In this document: one piece after another, positions 41,061 to 50,286 of the stretch
Numbering within the stretch: the stretch's first letter is position 1
Layout of the letters: every line of letters starts with the position of its first letter
Origin: Chitinivibrionales bacterium
GTDB lineage: Bacteria; Fibrobacterota; Chitinivibrionia; Chitinivibrionales; JANQEN01
DNA: 64,000 nucleotides
Assembly (NCBI GenBank): GCA_028278335.1
Contig: JANQEN010000192.1
Location: forward strand, 1-64,000
Reading direction: 5' to 3'
Made by a program: the position numbers and the translations under genes
Notes under the pieces: generated by a model
Told to the model about the DNA's origin: nothing
Seen by the model: the letters and a program-made list of their open reading frames with translations, nothing else
Databases searched by the model: none

Positions 41061-41086
41061 TGAAAATTTATAGGGAGCAATAGCAT

Positions 41087-41123
41087 AAAAAAATGGCTCT
41101 ACAAGAAGTAGAGCCATTTTTTT
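41087..41123. terminator. Bidirectional Rho-independent terminator
   Basis: AAAAAAATGGCTCTAC-aagaa-GTAGAGCCATTTTTTT. Confidence 0.9.
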
Positions 41124-41145
41124 AATATATAGAATTATTTATCTT

Positions 41146-41745
41146 CTACTTTTTGTCTTTTATTGGTTCTTTGTTTGCTTTAACAGGGATTTCAAAGACC
41201 TTCTCATCTACCTTCTCTTTTCCCTCTTCTTTTTTAGCAGCTGCCTCTGGAGCGATCCCCTTTGTCAGCTCGTTTTGAATCTGCTGAGCGGCACTTGCTT
41301 GAGCTTTTTGCGCTTCTTCAATCAGCTTACGTTGTGCTTCCTCAACCTTTGCACGATATTCGGCTTCAGCCTTGGCTCTTTGCGCAGCTTCCGCAAGGAC
41401 CTTCTGCGCAGCCTCAACAACACCCCGTTGTGTTGATTCGGCCTTTTTGCGATATTCAATTTCGGCGATTGCTTTTCTGTAAAGCTCTTTTGAGGAACTA
41501 ATAGACTCATTCTCAAAGGTAATCATTGACTTCATCAGAGTGAGTAAATCACTTTCAAAACGATTGACTTCTGTGTTGAGCACTGTTTTTCCATCCATTA
41601 TTTCCTTCTCTTTTTTTTCCAGGTCAACACGCTTTTTTTGAATACCCTCAAAGGTATCCTCAAGCTTCTTCAGTTTATCTGAAAAATCTTTGGTCTTAGT
41701 GGAAATGTTGTCAAATAGTTCAAAGGTATCGTTTTGCATAGTCAC
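41146..41745 (-). CDS. Coiled-coil protein with Ala/Glu/Lys/Gln-rich repeats
   Basis: STQRGVVEAAQKVLAEAAQRAKAEAEYRAKVEEAQRKLIEEAQKAQASAAQ; N-terminal architecture similar to the next gene. Confidence 0.6.
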   Translation of the reverse strand: MTMQNDTFELFDNISTKTKDFSDKLKKLEDTFEGIQKKRVDLEKKEKEIMDGKTVLNTEVNRFESDLLTLMKSMITFENESISSSKELYRKAIAEIEYRKKAESTQRGVVEAAQKVLAEAAQRAKAEAEYRAKVEEAQRKLIEEAQKAQASAAQQIQNELTKGIAPEAAAKKEEGKEKVDEKVFEIPVKANKEPIKDKK

Positions 41746-41840
41746 TCCTCAGAAGAGTTGGTATTAATAAAAGTTTTATTTTCCCATATTTAGATCAAAA
41801 ATATAATTATTTAAAATCTGCCTGTCTATGAATTGGGTGT

Positions 41841-42539
41841 TTAAAGGTCAAAGAGAAAAATCTCTTCACCCTTTTGAGCTTCAACCTCAACCGGTTTTTC
41901 AGGGCTCTTTTTCTCTGATTTCGCTTGGATGGGTTCCTTTGGTAAAAAGGTATCAACATCCGTAATTAAGTTGGTTTCTTCATGAACATCATCAAGATCA
42001 ATTATTGCCTCTTTTTTCGGCTTTTTCTTAGGTTTAGGTGCAGGTTTTGGCTCTTTTGGCAAAGAGACGTCAAACTCGGCGACCTCCTGTTTTGGCTTAG
42101 GCTCAACTGAATCGATCGCAATGACACTGGTCTTGGGCTTCTTACCCTTCTGTTGTTTATCCTGAATGATTTTATCTACCACATTTGAATCGCTCATCTC
42201 CTGAATTTGTGGTATACTGATTTTCATTGTTTCCTTGGTGTCTGGATTTTCTGCTTTAGCTAACTCATCGGATAGGGAGGTGAGCTTTTTTTCATATTTT
42301 TTGTTTTCTTCAGATATTTTTTTGTAGAGAATCGCCAGCTTCGAAATGGTGTCTTGCTGAAAACTGTTCAGGGATTTGGCAAGATAGAATATCTCTTTTT
42401 CAAGAGCCTTCTCTTTTAAAGTAAGATCCGATTTTGTTTGATTTAGTGATGATTGTGTTGCTTGGAGTCGATCGATTTGCTCTGAAAAACCTGCTGCCTG
42501 TTCAAGGATGCTGTCTAAGGTAAATTCTTTTTTCTTCAT
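41841..42539 (-). CDS. Coiled-coil protein with low-complexity Lys/Pro-rich tail
   Basis: FSEQIDRLQATQSSLNQTKSDLTLKEKALEKEIFYLAKSLNSFQQDTISKLAILYKKI; tail KPAPKPKKKPKKEAIIDLDD. Confidence 0.6.
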   Translation of the reverse strand: MKKKEFTLDSILEQAAGFSEQIDRLQATQSSLNQTKSDLTLKEKALEKEIFYLAKSLNSFQQDTISKLAILYKKISEENKKYEKKLTSLSDELAKAENPDTKETMKISIPQIQEMSDSNVVDKIIQDKQQKGKKPKTSVIAIDSVEPKPKQEVAEFDVSLPKEPKPAPKPKKKPKKEAIIDLDDVHEETNLITDVDTFLPKEPIQAKSEKKSPEKPVEVEAQKGEEIFLFDL

Positions 42540-42816
42540 GCGCTATCTCCTTGCATTGTTCCACTATTCCCTTTTTAAGACCCCTGTGAGCTGATGAATT
42601 CCTGAACGCCTCCAGGTTTCATGTGCCTCACCTATAGTCTATACGCTTTAGGTTAGATCAACAACGTTTCAAATTTGCGTATTTTCACAGAAAACGTGAT
42701 TAATCTTTCCTTCATATAAACATAAAGGATTTAAACTAATTAGGCAAATTTTTTTCGTTATTTGCTATTTTGCAGTATATATAATGAATAGCAAACATTT
42801 TAAAGGAGATGTGCTA

Positions 42817-43332
42817 GTGAAGGCTTTAATTGAAGTGTGTAAAAGTGATATTACCACATTAAAAGTTGATGCTATTGTGAATGCTGCCAATTGTTCTCTT
42901 TTAGGTGGTGGCGGTGTTGATGGTGCAATTCATCGGGCTGCAGGACCAAAGCTTTTAGAAGAGTGCAAAACTCTTGGTGGTTGTGAACCTGGCGATGCAA
43001 AGATCACTGATGGTTATGCTCTGAGCGCACGATATGTTATTCATGCGGTCGGCCCAATTTGGCAAGGTGGTACCCATGATGAAGAGTCTCTTTTAGAACG
43101 TGTGTATAAGCGCTCTTTTCAGCTAGCCATAGAGGCAGGTTGTGAATCGATTGCTTTTCCCAATATCAGCACTGGTGTATATGGGTTCCCCAAAAAACAG
43201 GCCGCAAAAATCGCAATCGCTACAACTCAAACAATTGTGGAGCAGGTTACCTCTTTGAAAAAAATTTTCTTTACCTGCTTTGATGAAGAGAATTATGATC
43301 TCTATATGAAGCTTCTTTCAAAAGACGACTAG
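42817..43332 (+). CDS. Macro domain protein (ADP-ribose/O-acetyl-ADP-ribose deacetylase-like)
   Basis: DAIVNAANCSLLGGGGVDGAIHRAAG, IHAVGPIW, FPNISTGVYGFPKKQAA; GTG start behind AAAGGAG preferred over the ATG at 42784. Confidence 0.92.
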   Translation: MKALIEVCKSDITTLKVDAIVNAANCSLLGGGGVDGAIHRAAGPKLLEECKTLGGCEPGDAKITDGYALSARYVIHAVGPIWQGGTHDEESLLERVYKRSFQLAIEAGCESIAFPNISTGVYGFPKKQAAKIAIATTQTIVEQVTSLKKIFFTCFDEENYDLYMKLLSKDD

Positions 43333-43342
43333 TGCTTTCAGG

Positions 43343-46282
43343 TTAAGTTGGAAGGAGAGGTTCTCGCTTGAATGAGCGCCCATCCTTTTCAGCAGTATCA
43401 AAGGCATCGCTGCTCCCAAAAACAGATATGGTATTATTGCTTTCTTTAAGTAAAGCCTCAGCGCGGTTAGCTAACTTCTCGGCAGTGCATGAAAGAACAG
43501 CCTCACGAATCTGTTGACGAATTTCTGGAGTTCGCCCACAAAGACGAGCTAATGTCTCACCAAAACCATAACTATGCGGGCTATGGGGTTGATCGATTCG
43601 GCCAATAGTTCCAATAATACTTTGCTCAACCTCCTCAGGAGTAAGACCCTTTTTGCTATGTTCCAAACCCTTGATAAAGGTGTCCAAAGTCGATGTGACA
43701 TTGGGATCCCGGTATGATGCGCAAGAGATAACGGGATGAATTTGGGATATTGATGCCATACCACCATAGGCTCCTCCTTCAACACGCACCTTATCCCACA
43801 GATATCCTGTAGAGAGATCACGAGACAATAGGAGCAGCTCTCCCATGGTGTCTGGTGTTACCTGATCAACAAGCCATGTTTGGGCTACATAATTAACCGA
43901 GGAGTTTATCTCAATGCCCACAGGCTCTAAAGACTCCGAAAGAGTAACGACGACTGGGTCAGAAGAGTCAATACCTTCAGGTGTATGAGCCAAAATTCGT
44001 GCGAGCTCATTTTTATAGTGACTTGGGTTTTCACAGGTCATTGAAAAGAGACAGCGATTTTTACTCACAACCAGAGCGTGTAGTTTATGTATTGCCTCGA
44101 CTATAGTTGTGTAGTCACCTTTCTGAATAATTGCATTGAGAAAGCGAAGTTGGGAAAGGCCGTCTACAACCTCTTCAACATATTTTGATGGAGAGAGGCG
44201 GGCTGAAGCATGAGCAATAGCAAAATGGTGCCCACTTCTCAGTACCGATCCATTGAGATCGTTTCGCATTTCCAAGAGGATGTCTTGAATGAGTTTTGTA
44301 TTGTCAAGCTCTGGCTTTGTGAAGAGATCGATAAATATGTCAACCATTTCTCCAAAGCGTTCAGGGAGCGATTTGCCATGAAAGAATCCTTTGAACACCA
44401 GATCATCCTTGGTGCCGAATCGAGTGGCACAAATATCTGATGTGCCAATACCACCGGTGGTCAACGAAATTCTTTTTGCCATGGCTTCACTTGATTTTCC
44501 TGCGGCACCACACCGGGTGATGAGTTCAGCATAGAGTGGTAGATAGGGTAATAGCTCAGCAGAAATCCCCAGACAATCAAATCCAATGTCCAAGTAGACA
44601 ATACCGGCTGTAAAGATGTCATGCATGTAAAAGGGCGTTGCCTCAATTGACTTGATTTCAATGGGAATTGTTCTACTTTTGAGCGGCAGGTCTTTCTTGT
44701 CAATTTTTGGAAGGGTGGCCAATGCCTCCTTTGATGGCTTAGCGGTTTGTTCCTTTAAAAGCTTTTTGGTCAAGTTGTAGTAATCGGCTCTCTCTTTTTC
44801 TGAAAAATTTTTGCTCAATCGCTGTGCCTGCTCTTCTGACTCTTTTCCCAATGATTCACCAAGCTCAGCAGAAGCTTTGACTGTAGCGAGTAATACATGA
44901 GTGTTTTCAAGAAAGAGTTTTTTGATCTTCTCGGTAAAGTAAGCTGTTCCCTCTCTCTTTTTTTCTTTTAAAAAACTTAGCGGTTCTTCAAAGCAAAGAT
45001 GCGCCAGAGGGTCACCTCCGTAAATCCAGGAGCGAAAAACTCGATCTGAAAGCTTTAAAGAATAGGGAAAGTGAGAGCCATCGGTAATTTCACGGAGAGT
45101 AAATTCAATTTGTCGAATAGAGCCCTCTAAAAGCTCGGGGTCGAGTCCCTTTTCTACTTCTTTTTTAATTGTGTCAAGAATGAGCGTTTGAATAGCTTCT
45201 GCATCCTTAGGATCTGATTTACGTAATCCTGCACAGAATAATCCCTGCACTAAGTCTCCTTCAAAGCCGCACATGTCATCAAGGTCTTCACCAAGCTTGG
45301 AATCAATAAGGGCTCTGCGTAAGGGAGAGCTTTCATTATTAAAAAAGTAGTGAGAAAAAATACGTCCGCACAATCCATCAATTGGATCAGTCGAGGACTC
45401 TAAGAGCCAGGAAAGAATGACGCTGGCAGTTCCATCATCCTCTTTTGAAGAGGGAGCGGTCAGCGTGACCGAACGTGGTTTATCCCAGGTCTGTTGTGGA
45501 GTGATTTCTGAATCAACCACTCCATAGTCATAATGTGTTAAGTAATTTTTATCTAAAAAGGCCAGTGTTTTTTCCGAAGGAATATTTCCATAGAGAATAA
45601 TAAAGGCATTTGAGGGGTGGTAATACTTATCATGAAAAGCCTTAAACTGCTCCCAGGTTAAATCGGAAATGTGCTCTGGCTCTCCACCACTTTCGTAAAA
45701 ATAGGTAGTATCAGGAAGGAGCTCGGAGAGCGTTTTTCGCGACACATGGCTTCGAAAATCAGAAAAGACACCCTTCATTTCATTATATACGATACCCTTG
45801 AGCGAAACTGGGCCATCCGGTTTTTCCAATTCAAAGTGCCAGCCCTCTTGGGCAAAGGTCATCTCGGAAAGTAAGGGGTTAAACACGGCATCACAGTATA
45901 CATCAACAAGATTAAAGTAGTCCTTTTCAACTTGGCTTGCCACCGGATAGATTGTTTTATCAGGATAGGTAATCGCATTGAGAAAGGTCTGTAAAGAACC
46001 TTTGAGCATCTCTTTGAAGGGGTCCTTTAGGGGAAATTTTTTTGAGCCTGCAAGAACAGAGTGTTCCAAAATATGGGGTACACCGGTATTATCATAGACC
46101 GGGGTGCGAAATCCAATGCAAAAAAGATTGTTCGCATCGTTATTAAAAAGATGAAGAAGCCGTGCTTTGTTTTTTTTATGGGTAAATAGGGCTGCCTCTG
46201 ATCGAAGTTCAGGGATTGGCTTAATTTGGTTAACTTTAAAATTGTGTACTGTTGCTCCGACTTCCAACTGTTGGCCTATCAT
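43343..46282 (-). CDS. M16C family zinc metallopeptidase (presequence protease/PreP-like)
   Basis: GVPHILEHSVLAGSKKFPLKDPFKEMLKGSLQTFLNAITYPDKTIYPVAS (HxxEH). Confidence 0.93.
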   Translation of the reverse strand: MIGQQLEVGATVHNFKVNQIKPIPELRSEAALFTHKKNKARLLHLFNNDANNLFCIGFRTPVYDNTGVPHILEHSVLAGSKKFPLKDPFKEMLKGSLQTFLNAITYPDKTIYPVASQVEKDYFNLVDVYCDAVFNPLLSEMTFAQEGWHFELEKPDGPVSLKGIVYNEMKGVFSDFRSHVSRKTLSELLPDTTYFYESGGEPEHISDLTWEQFKAFHDKYYHPSNAFIILYGNIPSEKTLAFLDKNYLTHYDYGVVDSEITPQQTWDKPRSVTLTAPSSKEDDGTASVILSWLLESSTDPIDGLCGRIFSHYFFNNESSPLRRALIDSKLGEDLDDMCGFEGDLVQGLFCAGLRKSDPKDAEAIQTLILDTIKKEVEKGLDPELLEGSIRQIEFTLREITDGSHFPYSLKLSDRVFRSWIYGGDPLAHLCFEEPLSFLKEKKREGTAYFTEKIKKLFLENTHVLLATVKASAELGESLGKESEEQAQRLSKNFSEKERADYYNLTKKLLKEQTAKPSKEALATLPKIDKKDLPLKSRTIPIEIKSIEATPFYMHDIFTAGIVYLDIGFDCLGISAELLPYLPLYAELITRCGAAGKSSEAMAKRISLTTGGIGTSDICATRFGTKDDLVFKGFFHGKSLPERFGEMVDIFIDLFTKPELDNTKLIQDILLEMRNDLNGSVLRSGHHFAIAHASARLSPSKYVEEVVDGLSQLRFLNAIIQKGDYTTIVEAIHKLHALVVSKNRCLFSMTCENPSHYKNELARILAHTPEGIDSSDPVVVTLSESLEPVGIEINSSVNYVAQTWLVDQVTPDTMGELLLLSRDLSTGYLWDKVRVEGGAYGGMASISQIHPVISCASYRDPNVTSTLDTFIKGLEHSKKGLTPEEVEQSIIGTIGRIDQPHSPHSYGFGETLARLCGRTPEIRQQIREAVLSCTAEKLANRAEALLKESNNTISVFGSSDAFDTAEKDGRSFKREPLLPT

Positions 46283-46654
46283 TTTGTGTCCTTTTGCTAA
46301 TTAATACACCCTTTCCTCTACACATTGGGAAACAGTAAAAATAGTACCTTCAATATAACCAAAGTTAAAAAAATTGATAAACCCATTTCATTATCTCAGG
46401 TAAAATTATGACTGTTCTCACAACTTTATCCAAGCAATTCCTATGGTTTTTGGTTAATAGGGTAACGAAAATATTCTGCTCACTTTGCTGATTAGAAAGA
46501 CTTTCCTAGCTTAGTCTAATTTTGTAAAATAATTGGATAGGTATTGTTCATTTAAACTATATTACATACGTTACACCCAAAGGGTGTGTGCTGATATATT
46601 AAGATGAATTAAATGTAAATCTAACCTCTCATAGATAGGAGCGGAGGAATTTCT

Positions 46655-47536
46655 ATGAAAAAGCTCGTCATACTATTTTTCTGTTTCACTACTTTTCTTT
46701 TTTTGATTGGCTGCGGTGTCAGCAAGAAAACTATAGATAATGCTGAACAGAGAATTAAAAAGTTACAGGAAAAGGGTGTCCCCGACAGTTCCTTGTCACG
46801 TGCTAAAGTGTTTTTATATCAGACCGTAAGTGCTGATGAAGATGGTAATATTGGACTTGCAAGAAAATCAGCAGACTCCATGCGTTTTTATGTGGCTAAA
46901 GCTGAGGATCAATACAAGCAGGACATGGCTAGATTACAGCCGTGGGTAAAGTCTGAACGTGAAGGATTAATAAGAGAGATCTCTGCCTTTTCTGGTTTGC
47001 AGAAAAAATATGCTGATAGCGTTGTTGCAGTTATAGATTCCTTTGTTACCCTTAATTGGCTATTACAAGCCGAGGCATATATAACTCAATTAAAAGACTA
47101 TCTGCCCCAAATCAAATTTAATGAAGAGCGGGCCAATGAAATTAAGCCCCGTTTAATTGGTACATGGACCTGTACCAACGTCACCAAACACAAACATGAC
47201 CCATCAGTTAAGGCGATTGAAAAGAAGGTCTTCACCTTTAATAAAGATGGATCAGTGAAGCTGGTTGAGAAAAAGAATGGAAAGAGTACTCCCTATTTTA
47301 AAGAGGATTGGGAATTTCGATCCTTTGGAAAATATGATTGTAAAGGTGATACCATTCATCTTTTTATAGATCGATTTAAGATTGCCAAGCATAATTTCTG
47401 GGACAAGAAAAAGGTCGATGGTAAGGTCAAGTGGGTAAAGAATCCCAACGAAGAGACCTACGACTCGACAATCACAGATAATAGCCAAGACCGCTATATT
47501 ATTTTTGAAGATCTACGAACCGACTTTGTTCGTTAG
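46655..47536 (+). CDS. Lipoprotein of unknown function
   Basis: MKKLVILFFCFTTFLFLIGCGVSKK lipobox; helical N-terminal half, beta-rich C-terminal half. Confidence 0.75.
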   Translation: MKKLVILFFCFTTFLFLIGCGVSKKTIDNAEQRIKKLQEKGVPDSSLSRAKVFLYQTVSADEDGNIGLARKSADSMRFYVAKAEDQYKQDMARLQPWVKSEREGLIREISAFSGLQKKYADSVVAVIDSFVTLNWLLQAEAYITQLKDYLPQIKFNEERANEIKPRLIGTWTCTNVTKHKHDPSVKAIEKKVFTFNKDGSVKLVEKKNGKSTPYFKEDWEFRSFGKYDCKGDTIHLFIDRFKIAKHNFWDKKKVDGKVKWVKNPNEETYDSTITDNSQDRYIIFEDLRTDFVR

Positions 47537-47562
47537 TACATATTAAAATCAAAGTTATCTGT

Positions 47563-47595
47563 AAAGGCTGCCTTATATTGGGCAGCCTTTTTTTT
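47563..47595 (+). terminator. Rho-independent terminator
   Basis: AAAGGCTGCC-ttatattg-GGCAGCCTTT followed by TTTTT. Confidence 0.93.
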
Positions 47596-47755
47596 ACCCA
47601 GATTATGCAGTAGGAATAGATGCAGAAGTGCAAGATTATGATTTAGTAAGATTTGAAGGTCTTAATGGGCACAGGGTTACAGGCTACTTCCCAAGCGTAC
47701 ATCCGGTCAAAGTCGTGGTGTGCTTCTGAACTGCTTCCTATTGTATAATCTGGGT
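47596..47755 (+). repeat. MITE-like repeat, copy 3 (about 160 bp, rearranged interior)
   Basis: ACCCAGATTATGCAGTAGGAATAGATGCAGAAGTGCA...; reverse complement of right end ACCCAGATTATACAATAGGAAGCAGTTCAGAAGCACA; shares TCTTAATGGGCA(C/T)AGG with copy 2. Confidence 0.85.
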
Positions 47756-48316
47756 TTAATATTGGTCCATGACTTCTAAGGATGAGATGATGGATACATA
47801 GACCGAAGAAAAACGGTCAAAAATAGGTGGTGTTGCCCAGAAGGCAATGCGCATGTTATAGGTGTCAATAGTAAAAAAGTATTCCACAAATCGATAGCCG
47901 AACTTATTATAATTCCAGCGTATCATTGGCGTTCCTTCAACAAGAATATTGACAAGACCGGAATCATTGCTGACCGTTTCTTTGTTCATGTCCCGATACA
48001 TCTGTGCATACTCTAGTACTGGCAGATTAAGATTGGCTGCAACTCCCTGGACACCTTGCAGAGCATCAACCGTGGAACCTACAAAGAGCAGCTCGATTCC
48101 CTGCTTTTGAAATCCTCGAGCCAATCGCTTGACAGCGCGGTCCATATTGTTAGGGTTTGTTACAAGACTCCAGTTGTCCCTAAAGTTAAGGGAGAATTTC
48201 AAGGTGCTATTTTGATAAATACGGTCTTCCGAATAGAATGAGTCAGGATAGAATTGACGAATCTGTTGGCTACAGTTTACAAGAAGTAGGCAAGCGCCCA
48301 GTATACAATATCGCAT
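47756..48316 (-). CDS. Lipoprotein of unknown function
   Basis: [21 protein letters not shown] lipobox; start overlaps the murA stop (TAATG). Confidence 0.7.
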   Translation of the reverse strand: MRYCILGACLLLVNCSQQIRQFYPDSFYSEDRIYQNSTLKFSLNFRDNWSLVTNPNNMDRAVKRLARGFQKQGIELLFVGSTVDALQGVQGVAANLNLPVLEYAQMYRDMNKETVSNDSGLVNILVEGTPMIRWNYNKFGYRFVEYFFTIDTYNMRIAFWATPPIFDRFSSVYVSIISSLEVMDQY

Positions 48317-49680
48317 TAGCGCTCATCCGAGGGTGGTTGGTACAGATCGCTACTCCGTCGCTGTTTGCGGGATCGAGTTATTTGCGCACCTAAGGCAATG
48401 AGGCGCTTGTCAATTTCTTCGTATCCACGGTCTATTTGAGCGACATTGTGAATCACACTAGTGCCTTCGGCAGCACAGGCTGCAATTAACAGGGCCATTC
48501 CAGCCCGAATATCTGGCGAACTGATAGCACATCCATACAATTGGGTTGGGCCAACCACCACTGCACGATGCGGGTCACACAAAACGATCTGTGCACCCAT
48601 GCTTATCAATTTGTCAACAAAGAATAGTCGTGATTCAAACATCTTCTCGTGAATTAGGCAGGTCCCCTCTGATTGAGTTGCTGTCACCACCATTATCGAG
48701 GTGAGGTCTGCGGGGAATCCAGGCCAGGGGCTATCTTCGATCCGGGGAATCGCACCACCCAAGTCTTTGCGCACCCGAAGGGTCTGGTTGTCGGGGATAT
48801 GGACTGATCGACGATTCTGATCAACCTCGGCGGAAACACCGAGCCGCTCGAATTGAAAGAGAATCATTCGAAGGAAATGGGTATCAATGTTAGTTATGGT
48901 GATGGCTGAGTCTGTTGCTGCAGCAAGGCTAATAAGAGAGCCCGCTTCTATGTAGTCACTCCCAACAGTATGAATAGGCGAATTAAAGGAGTCTGTTCCA
49001 TGAATGGTAAGAATATTTGAGCCCACTCCTTCAATAGACACACCGGCCTTTTGTAAAAAAGCACAGAGACCCTGAACATGGGGCTCTGAGGCAGCATTGG
49101 CAATAACCGTGGTGCCCTGTGCACCAGATGCTGCAATGAGTGCATTTTCAGTAGCAGTTACCGATGCTTCATCCAAATAAATTTCTGTTCCCCGTAGGCC
49201 CTGCGGCGTAGTAAGCGCATAGAGAAAGCCCTCTTCCGAGGAATCTGTTTGGTACCGTTGCTTTTCAATTTCAACTCCCATTGCCTGAAAAACATGAAAA
49301 TGGGTGTCGATACGTCTTCGACCAATGGTATCGCCACCAGGTTGGGGAATGAGTGCTTTGCCTGTGCGGACAAGCAAAGAGGAGGCAAAGAGGATGGAGC
49401 CACGAATCTGTTGGGAAAGCTGGGTGGGTAATAGTGACGTTTCAATGTGATCTGCACAAATAGAAACTGATCCCCCCTCAAACTCCGAGACAGTTGCCCC
49501 TAATGATGATGCAATGCGCAGCATGTCCCGCACATCGCCGATATCAGGAACATTAGTAAATTCAACCGGCGTTTTACAAAGCAGTGATGCTGCAATGAGT
49601 GGTAATGCCTCGTTTTTGTTTCCCGAGACCGCGATATTTCCAGAGAGGCGTTGTCTGCCTTCTACGATAAATGTACTCAT
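48316..49680 (-). CDS. murA: UDP-N-acetylglucosamine 1-carboxyvinyltransferase
   Basis: [82 protein letters not shown]. Confidence 0.92.
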   Translation of the reverse strand: MSTFIVEGRQRLSGNIAVSGNKNEALPLIAASLLCKTPVEFTNVPDIGDVRDMLRIASSLGATVSEFEGGSVSICADHIETSLLPTQLSQQIRGSILFASSLLVRTGKALIPQPGGDTIGRRRIDTHFHVFQAMGVEIEKQRYQTDSSEEGFLYALTTPQGLRGTEIYLDEASVTATENALIAASGAQGTTVIANAASEPHVQGLCAFLQKAGVSIEGVGSNILTIHGTDSFNSPIHTVGSDYIEAGSLISLAAATDSAITITNIDTHFLRMILFQFERLGVSAEVDQNRRSVHIPDNQTLRVRKDLGGAIPRIEDSPWPGFPADLTSIMVVTATQSEGTCLIHEKMFESRLFFVDKLISMGAQIVLCDPHRAVVVGPTQLYGCAISSPDIRAGMALLIAACAAEGTSVIHNVAQIDRGYEEIDKRLIALGAQITRSRKQRRSSDLYQPPSDER

Positions 49681-49993
49681 TTTGATCCTCTGACAGGAGG
49701 TGTCTTAACTAAAAAATCATTTAATTTGATAATTTTTTTACCTAAGGGTAAAATAAATGGTGCGGAAAAACGTATTCTAATATTATTTTTTGCGACCCCA
49801 ATTAATTAAAGGGGTTAGAGGTAACAATATTTTATATCTAATTTTGCTATGTGATGGTTAAAATTAATTCCAAAGAAGAGCAAAAATTTGCTATAAGTTG
49901 TGTTATTCGTATTAAAGGACCACAAGATATGCTAAAAATATTAATAATAACAAAAGGGGAAATTTTATAGTATATTATATATATAATACACTT

Positions 49994-50164
49994 AGCTCTG
50001 TTCTACTTACACCGGTAAAATTTAACGAATAATTTTATACCGGGAATTCTGCTTCAGATAGTTAGTTAATGCCACCTTTTGTGGACAACGCCCTATTTGA
50101 GAGAAAGACCACCATTCCAAGGAAGTGTTAATGACACTAAGTAAGTAAGAGCAGAGCCTTTTTT
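49994..50164 (+). ncRNA. Candidate structured non-coding RNA (~170 nt), possibly 6S-like or novel
   Basis: TATAAT (49982-49987); GCTCTGTTCTACTTAC (49995-50010) pairs with GTAAGTAAGAGCAGAGC (50141-50157), 16 bp with one bulge; internal stems; T6 at 50159-50164. Confidence 0.6.
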
Positions 50165-50286
50165 ATTTCCCCCTTTTGTTTCCCTCCAATACCTTCATTG
50201 TCGTATATTCAAATCTAAAGGTTTAAATTTTATCATTTTTTTCCAATCCAAAATCATGCAGTGGGATTGAATTTCACAAACGAACA

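Noticed and set aside
42784-43332. Macro domain gene as part of a DarTG-like or other ADP-ribosylation toxin-antitoxin system.
   Set aside because: No ADP-ribosyltransferase partner gene is adjacent; neighbours are an M16 peptidase and coiled-coil genes.
49994-50164. Considered naming the structured RNA as tmRNA or RNase P RNA.
   Set aside because: It is too short, and no tRNA-like acceptor/T-loop or RNase P conserved core was visible. A 6S assignment is also unproven, so it is reported only as a candidate.
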